Origin: Saccoglossus kowalevskii
Taxonomy: Eukaryota > Hemichordata > Enteropneusta > Harrimaniidae
Length of the DNA stretch: 64,000 bases
NCBI RefSeq assembly: GCF_000003605.2
Contig: NW_003158725.1
Coordinates: forward strand, 85,757-149,756
Direction: 5' to 3'
Of this stretch, positions 21,691 to 37,875 are shown in pieces. The notes below the pieces were generated by a model that searched no databases, was not told the origin of the DNA, and worked only from the letters and a program-made list of their open reading frames with translations. Position 1 is the stretch's first letter; every line of letters starts with the position of its first letter. The translations under genes and the position numbers were made by a program.

Positions 21691-24550
21691 ACTGAGATGT
21701 GCCTGCTCACATAGATGTCTACTCCCAATGTCTTACTATGATGGGTCTGCTCAGATAGATGTGTACTCAAAATGTCTTACTATGATGTGTCTGCTAAAAT
21801 AGATGTGTACTCACAATGTCTTACTAAGATGTGTCTGCTCACATAGATGTGTACTCACAATGTCTTACTAAGATATGTCTGCTCACATAGATGTGTACTC
21901 ACAATGTCTTACTAAGATGTGTCTGCTCACATAGATGTGTACTCAAAATGTCTTACTATGATGTGTCTGCTAACATAGATGTGTACTCACAATGTCTTAC
22001 TAAGATATGTCTGCTCACATAGATGTGTACTCACAATGTGTTACTATGATGTGTCCGCTCACATAGATGTGTAATCGCAATGTCTTACTAAGATGTGTCT
22101 GCTCACATAGATGAGTACTCATGTCTTACTAAGATGTGTCTACTCACATAGATGTGTACTCTGAATGTCTTACTATGATGTGTCTGCTTACATAGTTGTG
22201 TACTCCCAATGTCTTACTAACATGTGTCTGCTCACATAGATGTGTACACACAATGTCATACTATGATATGTCTGCTCACATACACGTGTACTCCGAATGT
22301 CTTACTAAGATGTGTCTGCTCACATAGATGTGTACTCCCAATGTCTTACTATGATATGTCTGCTCACATAGATGTGTACTCATGTCGTACTAACATGTGT
22401 CTGCTCACATATATGTGTACCCACAATGTCATACTATGATGTGTCTGCTAACATAGATGTGTACTCACAATGTCTTACTAAGATGTGTCTGCTCACATAG
22501 AAGTGTACTCACAATGTCTTACTAAGATGTGTCTGCTCACATAGATGTGTACTCACAATCTCTTACTAAGATATGTCTGCTCACATAGATGTGTACTCAC
22601 AATGTCTTACTAAAATGTGTCTGCTCACGTAGATGTGTACTCATAATGTCTTACTGAGATGTGTCTGTCCACATAGATGTGTACTCACAATGTTTTACTA
22701 GGATATATCTGCTCACATAGATGTGTACTCACAATGTCTTACTAAGATGTGTCTGCTCACATAGATGTGTACTCACAATGTCTTACTAAGGTATGTCTGC
22801 TCACATAGATGTGTACTCACAATGTCTTACTAAGATGTGTCTGCTCACATAGATGTGCACTCAAAATGTCTTACTATGATGTGTCTGCTAACATAGATGT
22901 GTACTCACAATGTCTTACTAAGATATGTCTGCTCACATAGATGTGTACTCACAATGTCTTACTATGATGTGTCCGCTCACATAGATGTGTACTCGCAATG
23001 TCTTACTAAGATGTGTCTGCTCACAAAGATGAGTACTCATGTCTTACTAAGATGTGTCTGCTCACATAGATGTGTACTCACAATGTCATACTATGATGTG
23101 TCTGCTCACATAGATGTGTACTCACAATGTTTTACTAAGATATGTCTGCTCACATAGATGTGTACTCACAATGTTTTACTAAGATATGTCTGCTCACATA
23201 GATGTGTACTCACAATGTCTTACGAACATGTGTCTGTTCACATAGATGTGTACTCCGAATGTCTTACTATGATGTGTCTGCTTACATAGTTGTGTACTCC
23301 CAATGTCTTACTATGATATGTCTGCTCACATAGATGTGTACTCATGTCGTACTAACATGTGTCTGCTCACATATATGTGTACCCACAATGTCATACTAAG
23401 ATGTGTCTACTCTCATAGATGTGTACCCCCAATGTCTTGCTAAGATGTGTCTGCTCACATAGATGTGTACTCACAATGTCTTACTAAGATGTCTGCTCAC
23501 ATAGATGTGTATTCGCAATGTCTTACTAAGATGTGTCTGCTCACATAGATGTGTACTCACAATGTCTTACTAAGATGTGTCTGCTCACATTGATGTGTAC
23601 TCACAATGTCTTACTAAGATGTGTCTGCTCACATAGATGTGTACTCACAATGTCTTACTAAGATGTGTCTGCTCACATAGATGTGTACTCACAATGTCTT
23701 ACTAAGATGTGTCTGCTCACATAGATGTGTACTCACAATGTCTTACTAAGATATGTCTACTCTCATAGATGTGTACTCCCAATGTCTTACTAAGATGTGT
23801 CTGCTCACATAGATGTGTACTCACAATGTCTTACTAAGATGTGTCTACTCTCATAGATGTGTACTCCCAATGTCTTACTAAGATGTGTCTGCTCACATAG
23901 ATGTGTACTCACCATGTCCTACTAAGATGTCTGCTCACATAGATGTGTACTCACAATGTCTTACTCAGATGTGTCTGCTCACATAGATGTGTACTCACAA
24001 TGTCTTACTAAGATGTGTCTGCTCACATTGATGTGTACTCACAATGTCTTACTAAGATGTGTCTGCTCACATAGATGTGTACTCACAATGTCTTACTAAG
24101 ATATGTCTGCTCACATACACGTGTACTCCGAATGTCTTACTAAGATGTGTCTGCTCACATAGATGTGTACTCCCAATGTCTTACTATGATATGTCTGCTC
24201 ACATAGATGTGTACTCATGTCGTACTAACATGTGTCTGCTCACATATATGTGTACCCACAATGTCATACTATGATGTGTCTGCTAACATAGATGTGTACC
24301 CACAATGTCTTACTAAGATGTGTCTGCTCACATAGAAGTGTACTCACAATGTCTTACTAAGATGTGTCTGCTCACATAGATGTGTACTCATAATGTCTTA
24401 CTAAGATGTGTCTGCTCACATAGATGTGTATTCATAATGTCTTACTAAGGCGTGTTTCTACTCTAATTGATAAAATAAGTCTGCCCATGAGGACGTGTAC
24501 TGCCCTGTCTCACTAAACTCTGTCAGCTCACATATAGAACTTATACTCAC
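21691..24550. repeat. 44-bp satellite array, about 60 units, with higher-order structure
   Basis: Tandem units of 44 bp, each made of GATGTGTCTGCTCACATA followed by GATGTGTACTCACAATGTCTTACTAA (shown here in two parts). The two halves share GATGTGT-CT-CACA, so the unit looks like an old dimer of a roughly 22-bp sequence. Shorter 41- and 42-bp variants occur. Blocks of rare variants recur at fixed spacing: the CATGTCGTAC variant at 22381, 23343 and 24216, and the TACACGTGTACTCCGAATG variant at 22281 and 24116. This gives a higher-order period near 0.92 kb. Units are more diverged at both edges (21691-21780 and 24455-24550). Reading frames in the array are by-products of the repeat. Confidence 0.97.
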
Positions 24551-25846
24551 ACCATTTTGCAAATAATTCAAACGTACACGTATAATTTAGTACAGAACTG
24601 TTGGTCGTACCGTAGCTAATACTACGTTTCAGACAAAGCAGCTTTCAGAGAGACGTTATAGGAAACACGAACAGGAAGCTCAAATGTGGGTAACAGTGCC
24701 TGACACGACCTAATTGTCAATATTAAAAAAACAATAGAAGAGTTACGTGTGATAACTCAGTTTCCATTTGGTATCACATTTATCCCATTGTGTGAATATA
24801 TAGTACTATGCAGATACTCAGTGGAAACCGTAACATGAATCGTTTTTTTATCTTTAAAAAAATAAAAAGAAGTGGCAGACACCCCACATGAAATAACAAC
24901 CGAGGTTCTTATATCCTACTTATATGTATTAAACAGATGAATTCTCGATGTCTAAAGCCATTCAAGATGGGAACGCACATTAAACAGGCGCTTTGTAGTA
25001 CCAACAAATCCACATTAAACAAAACAAAATATTTGTATATTACGATATATCAACCATCTTTTGTGAAAAGGTACATTATACTTCTATTATTATAACGACC
25101 AGGTGTCATATTGGAGAAAAACTGGGAAGCATATTCGTCCCCCATTGTTACGCTATGGTCTAAAATAAATGTGCTTTATTATGACAGAGCTGCGCAAATT
25201 TGTGATATTATACCTTGTTATATTGTTTATGGAGGTTATAGTTTGAATGAACCAGGCTGGCGACCCCTAATCTGTCATATCATAATAGTCAGATTTACAT
25301 TCATATTCAATCACTGATTAGGCCATTCACACCAGCTTGTTAATTCTATTGTCGAAGTTGCACATTTTTTGTTCATAGTTTGTTTAGCATCAGTGGTGTA
25401 ACGAAAATACTAGTATATACCAAATAAACTGATGACATTCGGCTGTGCGGGCTCAATTAGCGGTTTTATGTCACTGGTACAATAAACTAGATACACATTT
25501 ATTATGTCAATACACATTTACATGCATTAGTCTCCGACGTAGAAATTTAAAAATAATTGTGTTCCTTCATAGCGCGAATATTAGCTATTTTTATTACCGT
25601 TGTTGCATGGGCGCGACCTTGTTCTGTTAAGCGCATACTGTGAGTGAAAGGTTCCAGAAAACGTATAAACAAGGGCACATGTTTCGTCTCACGCTCACGT
25701 ACGGCATGTTTTTCGCAAATGAGATAGCAGAAGAAATTTTTGCAAAATTTGGCAAGGCGTTTGTGTAGAATACAGATGTTTATTCATTTCCTTGAAATCT
25801 CAACTCAACGATGTATGTAATACAAGTACCAAAGTTGTTTCTCTAT
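24551..25846. other. Intergenic, nothing recognised
   Basis: AT-rich DNA between the satellite and a MITE. Short frames at 25111-25317 and 25445-25630 show no domain. Confidence 0.5.
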
Positions 25847-25848
25847 TA

Positions 25849-26701
25849 CAGCAAGTCCAGTGGCGACAGCATAGGGGGTGGAGGGGGCATAGGTCGGTCG
25901 CCCCCTCGTAAAATATGTTGGGGCGTCGCCCCTCCAAATTCAAGCTGAAACCCTTCGTGTCAGTAAAATTTTACTCTGAAAATGAATGAAATAGCGTTTC
26001 AGGCCTAGGGGGTTTAGATTTAAAAATTTTTAAGAGGAAATAGCCCCGGACCCCGGAGTATGGTCGCGCCTTTGGCGCGTGGCTGCTGAGCTGATCTCGC
26101 CCCCTCATGCAAAAATTCGTGCCGCCGTCTCTGAAGTCTGAGAAGTATCGGGGCAGACAATTTGCAAACTTGCTAGAGAATTAGCTAACAGCCTTGGTTT
26201 TGCCTAAACGGTTGGCTTTCGATTCTCGCTGGCGCAGACTTGTGATGGCGTCCACTCCCGGCGAGACTATGTATATAGCGCTAGGGGACATAGAATATTT
26301 TTACGTAGCCTGATACATGTCTGTATTTGAGTCTGAAGATGGCCACAGTTGATATTTACTATATGGACGTAGCCATCTTGAACACTGCTTGAAACTAAAT
26401 AGACAAGTTGAGAAACAGTTTCTTACAAATCAGGTAGAAAATAACAATCTTTCACATCCAAACTTTCCGTAGTAAATTTGAAAGCAAAATCGTCACCCAA
26501 CTTTAAGACCGTCGCTGATCAGCTCCTTAAGTATGACGATCGTCCCCTACTGTTACATACACTCGCCTTAAGTGGGCGTGACCACAAGACGGCGCCAGCG
26601 AGATTCGAAAGCCAACCGTTTAGTCAAAACCCAAGAATTTAGCTACATAATTCGCTAGCGAGTTTGCAAATTGTCTGTCCCATTACTTCTGAGACTTGCT
26701 G
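25849..26701 (+). mobile_element. Tc1/mariner-like MITE, family A, copy 2, with nested insertion
   Basis: Same family as 14493-15215. TIR starts CAGCAAGTC at 25849 and ends CTTGCTG at 26701, flanked by TA on both sides (25847-25848 and 26702-26703). The left TIR is interrupted after nine bases by a 276-bp hAT-like MITE (25858-26133) plus its 5-bp duplication. Without that the element is about 572 bp. The core shares the GATATTTAC..CATCTTGAACACTG and GTTGAGAAACAG stretches with copy 1. No transposase frame. Confidence 0.85.
25858..26133. mobile_element. hAT-like MITE nested in the family A MITE (276 bp)
   Basis: Starts CAGTGGCGACAGC and ends, inverted, CAGAGACGGCGGCAC. It is flanked by AAGTC (25853-25857 and 26134-26138). 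Taking out the insert and one AAGTC restores CAGCAAGTC-TGAGAAGTAT, which matches the uninterrupted end of copy 1 (CAGCAAGTCTCAGAAATATT), so both boundaries and the 5-bp duplication are supported by an empty-site paralogue. Interior is GC-rich with CCCC/GGGG blocks. It has the same tip style and duplication length as the 4734-4879 element. Confidence 0.8.
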
Positions 26702-26703
26702 TA

Positions 26704-27331
26704 ATAATGTTTTTGATGAGAACAATACACAATTGCATATTAAAATTGAATTAAAATTAAAACTTCGGTAATTTTAATGAAATGTATCTGCAAGGAGCAA
26801 CGATTATATCTTACCCTAACCTTTGTCATTACTAATAGGCATCAACTATTACATTAGACATTCGGCATCACGAGATTGACGTTCGGCCTCACGTGATATG
26901 CAATTATTATTACATGTTATCACATCTCACTGCTGTTATGCATGCTGTGATTGGTTGAGATTCGGTCGCATGATATTGAATAAAAATGGATTGTACATGG
27001 TATGTTTCCCATCCAAGTGAATATTACATGGGTATATCACCTGAATGACGTCATTGAAACTACTGCGCAACGATACTGCGCAAAACAAATTGTCGTTCGC
27101 TGCACTGGTGCTGCCCCGGCCGCTGTTGCTTTCGGGGTTGCTTTCAAAATAGACAGCGAACGTGTCACTATGAATATTAAGTAAGATACTCTGTTATAAT
27201 GTTAAGGGTATCCTTTATATGAAGCAAAATGTACGGCAAAGGCGTCACTGTACGTCGCAGCCAGGATCGCTGCGGTGCGTCCTACGCAGACGCTAACCGA
27301 AAACACACTGTTGCATTATTATGTTTGGCAA
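26704..27331. other. Intergenic between MITE and candidate secreted-protein exon
   Basis: Contains a pair of 21-bp imperfect direct repeats at about 26858-26900 (GACATTCGGCATCACGAGAT and GACGTTCGGCCTCACGTGAT) and a CRE octamer at 27046-27053. A 60-codon plus-strand frame at 27002-27184 has an Ala/Val-rich middle but no recognisable domain. Confidence 0.4.
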
Positions 27332-27571
27332 TTACTTAAAATAAAAACATCTGACGATGTTATCATCTGTCAACTTTTCTTCAAATACAGCTAGTTTGTT
27401 CTGCCAGCAGAGGTTGTAAAACTTGACCTGAGGTGTCCCCAGTTGTGATGTCACATACCAGTCAAACGTAAACTTAGCAGTCTCAAAGACCGTAGGAGCG
27501 TGTCGAATGTGCAGGGCGCAGACTATTCCAGTGAATAATAATAATGAAAACACATAATAACAAATATTCAT
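27332..27571 (-). CDS. Candidate first exon of a secreted protein (79 codons)
   Basis: From ATG at 27571 the frame encodes a textbook signal peptide, MNICYYVFSLLLFTGIVCA, with Val and Ala at the -3 and -1 sites, then about 60 residues including AKFTFDWYVTSQLGTPQVKF, NLCWQN and two cysteines. Third-position GC is higher than in surrounding DNA, which supports coding. An AT-rich TATATTTAAAA on the same strand (27601-27611) lies 30-40 bp upstream of the ATG and could be a TATA box. The frame ends in TAA, but AA|GTAATT overlapping that stop could be a splice donor, so this may be exon 1 of a longer gene reading toward lower coordinates. I do not recognise the family. A TTG three codons earlier is not favoured as the start. 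Confidence 0.4.
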   Translation of the reverse strand: MNICYYVFSLLLFTGIVCALHIRHAPTVFETAKFTFDWYVTSQLGTPQVKFYNLCWQNKLAVFEEKLTDDNIVRCFYFK

Positions 27572-27600
27572 CCAAAACAACGATTCTTATGTTGTTGTTT

Positions 27601-27611
27601 TTTTAAATATA
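27601..27611 (-). promoter_or_regulatory. Possible TATA box of the candidate secreted-protein gene
   Basis: TATATTTAAAA on the minus strand, 30-40 bp before the ATG at 27571. It would imply a very short 5' leader. Such AT-rich words are frequent in this window. Confidence 0.25.
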
Positions 27612-30600
27612 CCCGGTTTCAAATTTGCGTTAAAAAGCGGCGTTGTTATTAAATTAACCACTTGAAAGCGCATTATTAAATTGATGGAAATGTATTGTGT
27701 AATCAGACACGATGTTATTTAATACCTAGTTAATAAGTGTAGCCATTCTATGTACGTGAGTCAAATGAGTGAAAGGCCATGAAAGCCAGACTGACTGGAA
27801 ATGATAATATATCAAATCCGAGTATCTAAGGGACCACTTGATATCCTGTTTGTTGTTGGTTGGTACTGAATGGGAAACCACGATACTTACACATTCCGTG
27901 CGGGTGTGTAATTACCGGCGTGTGTCAAAGTATATAATATATCCAGCCCAATGTATCGGTTACAAGGAAGCTAATCTGCATATAAAATCTTACAATTATA
28001 ATTAGTACTATCATTGTGTTATTCTTCCCGGTAACACACTTATAAAATATGCACATACCTAATTATCTTCCTCCTTTCGAAAAAAAATAATGTGTGAATT
28101 ACCCGCAATGACTTTTGGGGGGAGAATTGGTCATTCGACTCGTTTTTACATTGTCGCTGCCCGCGTGCGCAGATATTTGTTCAGGCATGTTGTACACGGA
28201 TATTTCAATTTCCTCTTTCTGGCGCGTGTTCCATTCTCTAAAGGATTTGATTTGCTACATTTGTCGAAAAAGTAAATCCGCAGTGCAAATTAGTGATGGG
28301 TTAAATATATGACGTATTTTCCCATTGCTGCCACGACTGTAATGGCACAACAATAAATAATAAGTAAACTGTCCCAGATAGTAAAATTCAACCAATACAT
28401 ATTACTCATCGGTTTAAATGATGCACAACAAGGGTATCGAATACTGGATGTATGAATGAATGTAATGTGTACATACCCTTCAATCTGCGGCTCATCGCTG
28501 AATAATGTTCCATTGTTGAACAATGTATTCATTTAACAATCTCAAGTATTCACTTGGGATGAAAGACTAAATTAATTAATATAAGATTGAGTTGTGAGTG
28601 GGGGCTTTAGTAATGGTCATTGAACGTTCATTCAATTTTTTTATGAACAATGCTATTACAGGGTATTGTTAACATACCAGAGCACCATTCATAATCAAAT
28701 CATGTAATGGTTTACTTGGTTGGAACCAATTTAAAAGTATATTACACGTACGTCATTTGCCATCACAAAGCATTAGTGTTGCAGCGCTGGTTGGCTCGAA
28801 TAATGCGAGTTGGCTAAGTCCCCTTCAACATACTTTAGTTTCTAAGAAACAAGGGGAGAACATAGAGTAATATCAAGTGCACTTGTTTCAGATACAGGAA
28901 ATGATAGAAATTAGACATCGCACGACAGCGAAAATATACAATCACATTATACTTTTGTACGAGGAATACCGGAAATCACGTTAATACACTCTATAATGTG
29001 GCGTTGAACAATACCATCAATTACAGCGAAACATCACCAAATCAACGCTTCTGATGGCGTCAAATGGCGTTTCAACCAAGAACATTTCTAACCAGTGCAT
29101 GAGAGACAATCTTTTAAAAAATTATCTGGTCATGGTATTATCATCGAATTATAATGCATCTCAAGAACACCGAATGTATCATGTTAAAAGTGGTACTTAA
29201 TTACAAGGGCTTAAATGAACTGATACGTAATTTTTTTCATGCATGAATAAGTAGATTTCACTCGCTTATGTGTGACCTGTGGCATGTCGCCTGGCGTACA
29301 TTAGATACATTTTCCTTGCTATCCCATGTCTTAAAAGTTCTACAAATTGCTATTATTGACAGATGGGGGAATTCCGGACATACTTTAAATACAAATACAT
29401 CGTGAAATGATATAATGATTAAGAACTTTGCACCTTTTAGAGGAAATGTGACAACCATTAACACGCTTGTTAAATATCAACCAGTTACGCCATACTGTTC
29501 TCACGATACATAAGTAATAATTTAACAATTCACATACATCCCAGTTAAACCCCAATTAAATAAAAAAAAACTACTGTGTGAAGCAGTGACTTGATAAACA
29601 CATGTATCAAACTAGAGGAAAAAAACACGTAACAAATCAGATTCTCCACATACTTGCGAAATGTTCTGCCAAACTTAGAACTTCTGATTAAAGTATACAT
29701 AACTTCCTATCATTAGCATACATAATATAGAAACAATGATAATATGTTCAACTGAGTTAAGTAAGAACAAAAACACATTTAATAGTAGGCGAAAAATAAG
29801 TATATAAACAAAAACAATTGACTTGACAGCTACGCATCTGTATTAATAATCAGAACAATACCAAGGCTAATTAGTAAATCAGAAGCAAAACATGGTCAAT
29901 GAAATGTTCGTGAGAGTAGGGGCAAAGACACCGCCATTACGCAAGACAAATATTACTTCGTCCAGAGAGCCATTAGTCTAACTTAAAAGGAATCATATAA
30001 TTTTAACATATTTTAATAAAAGAAAATGTTCTACTGATCTTTGGTTGCACCCTAGTTAACTAAGATTGGTAAATAGGTTTGACAGTGTATCAATCTTTAT
30101 CAACTCAGACATACATGTAGACTCTCTATAGATATAGATGGGAAATACAAGCAATTACAAAGTCAATAGCACAAGAACAAAGTACACAACATAGTCAAAT
30201 CACCAGGGGGGAAATATATGATCCCAAGGTATACATACAGTAATGTCAAGAGTATCGAAAAGAATGAAACAATCCTTCTACATATGTGATACAAGTCATA
30301 TATCTTTCTGAATCATAATTAGATTTTCTTTTGCAACATAAGATTACATCATGCCATTTGAAAATATCTGTGTAACCAAGATACTGTGTTTAACCGCACG
30401 TTCCTTGTATTTAACTGCAGTCATCGTTCGACTATTAACGCTAGTCGATCTCTACAAAACACTAATAGTTTGAACGAAAGAAGACAAGATCTTTTTTTTA
30501 AAAAGTATTTATATGTGCTGCAAGTCCTGGCACAGCGAATGTGGTTGCAACACTTTTTCGGTTGGGAAACAATTTTCCTAAAAATATTTTTTTTTGTGTC

Positions 30601-31584
30601 AGCATTCAGTTACCTATTGACGCGATAATTTACAGGAAGCAATTCGTGTGAATTTTTAAATCATTGACACCAATTTACAGTGAATTTGCATAGCAATTAC
30701 AAGCACTAATGGAAAGGGCCTAGATTATTATACATCTTCTCTACAGCCATTAAAGATAATATGTTTGTCTTTTCTCGCAACTATATCTTGTTACTCATGA
30801 TTGCAATATAAAGTCAGAAATTAACACGTGCCTCACACTGGATACAGATGCATTGTTCCTTAACACGCCAAACAGACTGTCCAAAAAAAAGCTAGAAACG
30901 AGGTGTATTGAGTATAGCTCCAAAATAACTAGATGGAAATCCGCAAGCCGAGTCTCGTACCAAACAGGGAGTATATTACTACAAACTCTTGTTGGTTGGT
31001 GTAATATTTGCGTCGACAAATTACTCAGAATTACTCTTGAAGAGTTGAAAGACAAAAATAAATTTTATGAATCAAATTTCAGGAACAAAATTCCACTAGA
31101 TGGACATTGCTATTATAATCAAGACGATAATACTTTCGCCGTGTATATATACACGTCATTGAGGGTATTTTTTTAGAATGCAAAACCAATCTTAATGGAA
31201 ATGCAAGCAGCGTTGTATATACATATTGGCTGGCAACATAGAGGAAATTGTGTTTAAACAGCGTTTTGAAGTAAATGGAAAAGACATGTTCAAAATAAAT
31301 GCGGATATTGTAAAATAAATTAAGCTCCTAATATCTAATATATACAATTTCCTCTAAAGTTTTCAATTATGAAAAAGCATTAGAGAAATTTGATATTTTC
31401 CGCATCTTCTATTTTTAACCATAGCACCATTGATCGTCTTATTACTTGTGATCTGAATGTGATTCCACATGGGGGGGGGGCTCTTTGAAAAATAATATAT
31501 CACGTGTAATAAAATTCAGAGAACCACATTATCGCAACTAAAATCATAATTTCAAAAATTAATAGGGAAAGATTATGCCGGGAA
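27612..31584. other. Intergenic, no gene recognised
   Basis: AT-rich. A perfect 16-bp palindrome CGTGTATATATACACG lies at 31140-31155 and a run of ten G at 31471-31480. A 107-codon plus-strand frame at 30853-31176 might belong to the upstream part of the retroelement fossil at 31585, but this is not shown. Confidence 0.4.
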
Positions 31585-31850
31585 ATGAGAAGAGAAGCAA
31601 GGAATGGACACGATATCAGACTCGGTAAATGTAATACCATTTACCTCCATGGTAATACAAAGTTCTGTAAACTTGAGATGCGCGTGAACTGGCAATCAAA
31701 TTATCTACTTAAAGATCCTGATAAATTCAAGTACATGTTTGATCAGTATGATAAACATGTTGTTGTTCCTGCTAACACTGCCTCTTTTACAATATCGTGT
31801 TTGTAGTACTTCTTGTATGGATGTACTGGAGAGAAATACGATTTTACGTA
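31585..31850 (+). mobile_element. Penelope-like retroelement fossil (N-terminal RT region)
   Basis: The conceptual protein has LLKDPDKFKYMFDQYDKHVV followed by VPA and a following Ala-Ser. This resembles the segment before the first RT motifs of Penelope-like elements (L-x-D-P-D-V-x-x-Y-L-x-x-L-H-x-x-Y-V-V-V-P-A-D-K-A). The copy is broken and short. It is not contiguous with the 5297-5530 fragment and is on the other strand, so it is a separate insertion. Assignment is by remembered motif only. Confidence 0.4.
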
Positions 31851-36611
<4,761 letters not shown>

Positions 36612-36809
36612 TTTCTCCCAAATAGTGGCATTAGAATATAGTTTTAGATTACATTACAGTATGCACATTTCGTTTGTTTTTCGANNNNNNNNNNNNNNNN
36701 NNNNNNNNNNNNNNNNNNNNNNNNNNNNNNNNNNTTTCTCCCAAATAGTGGCATTAGAATAATAGTTTTAGATTACATTACAGTATGCACATTTCGTTTG
36801 TTTTTTCGA
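36612..36809. other. Assembly gap flanked by the same 74-bp sequence twice
   Basis: Fifty N at 36685-36734. The 73 bp before the gap (36612-36684) and the 75 bp after it (36735-36809) both run from TTTCTCCCAAATAGTGGCAT to TCGA and differ only by two one-base length changes, in AATATAG/AATAATAG and in a T run. The likely cause is two contig ends or haplotypes that overlap but were not merged, so the true sequence is probably a single copy with no gap. Confidence 0.9.
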
Positions 36810-37769
36810 ATCAGCTCAAATCACTACTGATTTCTGCGTGCACTGATTTAATCGTTAATTGAACTACGGATAACTCCCATCTGCAAATTCTTGTGTGATT
36901 TGAAATTGCAAATGTGTTAATTCGCTGATATGAAAATTGAGATTACAAATTTGCCCATTCGGCTTACATAAAATAAACCTAATATTTCGAAAAAATATCA
37001 ATCTTTAAAAATAACTTAAAGCGAGAAATATACAGTTATAGTTTAATATTCATAGTATTACCTACTAGCACATAATTCCGGTACGATTGGGTTTGTTATA
37101 TCGTACATTGGTGTTAATAGAAGACGTTCAAGTGACGGATAGAACGCGATCGTCACAGTATTGTCATGGATGTGCTATTTAAAATCACATATTACCGTAT
37201 TTTTACATTAATCAATAATTAAATTGAGAAAAATGAAGATAATCAGTGAATAAAATGAAATAACCCCCATAATACTCACCATAAGGTCTGTTCGCAGAAT
37301 TTTTTTCGATCGTTTGAAACCACACAAATAGGCTATATTATGTTATGTTATGATTTATAGCTCATTAGTCTATTGCGCATGCGCTACGGACCGTATGAAG
37401 GTCAGGGATCAACAACCTGCTGCGTTTTTTGTCTATGTATTTATAATTCAAAACATTTATCATCACTTGTATGCAAGCTTATAGTGGTACCACCGGTGTA
37501 GAATTAATAAATTACAGACAAAAAACATAAATTACAAAAAGCAACACGAGAGTCTAACTCACGATCACAGCAAGTACTTCGTCACTGCAGGCACACACGC
37601 CATACATACTAACCAAGCAAGAACAGAAAAAAATGGCATGTTGTGAATACAACCCCACATTTACTAGATGGAAATGCTAAAACCTAACCCACTCTACATA
37701 CACTAGTCGAATCTAACATACCAACCTGAACAAACCTATATACAGGAGGACTAGGCATTCTGATCACGC
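36810..37769. other. Intergenic with an NRF1-type palindrome
   Basis: No gene. TGCGCATGCGC at 37374-37384 matches the core of NRF1-type promoter motifs and stands out in this CpG-poor DNA. Confidence 0.4.
37374..37384. promoter_or_regulatory. NRF1-like motif TGCGCATGCGC
   Basis: Palindromic match to the known NRF1 binding core. No transcript is visible next to it. Confidence 0.3.
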
Positions 37770-37875
37770 AACATCCCAGTAGAGTAACATACCAGTGCTC
37801 TAAGTGTCGTCTGCGTTACTGTGCGTTACCAGACGACACGAGTTTGAAAGTCTCTGGCGTAGTTGCTTTCCTTTC
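37770..37875 (+). repeat. Possible tRNA-derived SINE fragment
   Basis: GTAGAGTAACATACCAGTG resembles the D-arm/A-box side of a tRNA, and about 50 bp later CGAGTTTGAAAGTCTC resembles a B box (GGTTCGAATCC). Between them is a 9-bp stem, TGTCGTCTG / CAGACGACA, with a 16-base loop containing CGTTAC twice. A pyrimidine-rich TTTCCTTTCCTTT tail follows. The boxes are degenerate, so this is tentative. Confidence 0.25.

Noticed and set aside
22224-24274. Repetitive-protein frames within the satellite
   Set aside because: 44 bp is not a multiple of three, so open frames are short accidents of the repeat.
21691-24550. CRISPR-like regular repeats
   Set aside because: Units are directly adjacent with no unique spacers, and the genome is eukaryotic; it is a satellite.
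27572-27580. Start of the candidate secreted exon at TTG 27580
   Set aside because: Non-ATG; starting at ATG 27571 gives a cleaner signal peptide.
28290-28532. Minus-strand frame with a hydrophobic NFTIWD... segment resembling the start of sodium-coupled solute carriers
   Set aside because: The resemblance covers only a few residues, the frame ends at once, and no following exon is visible.
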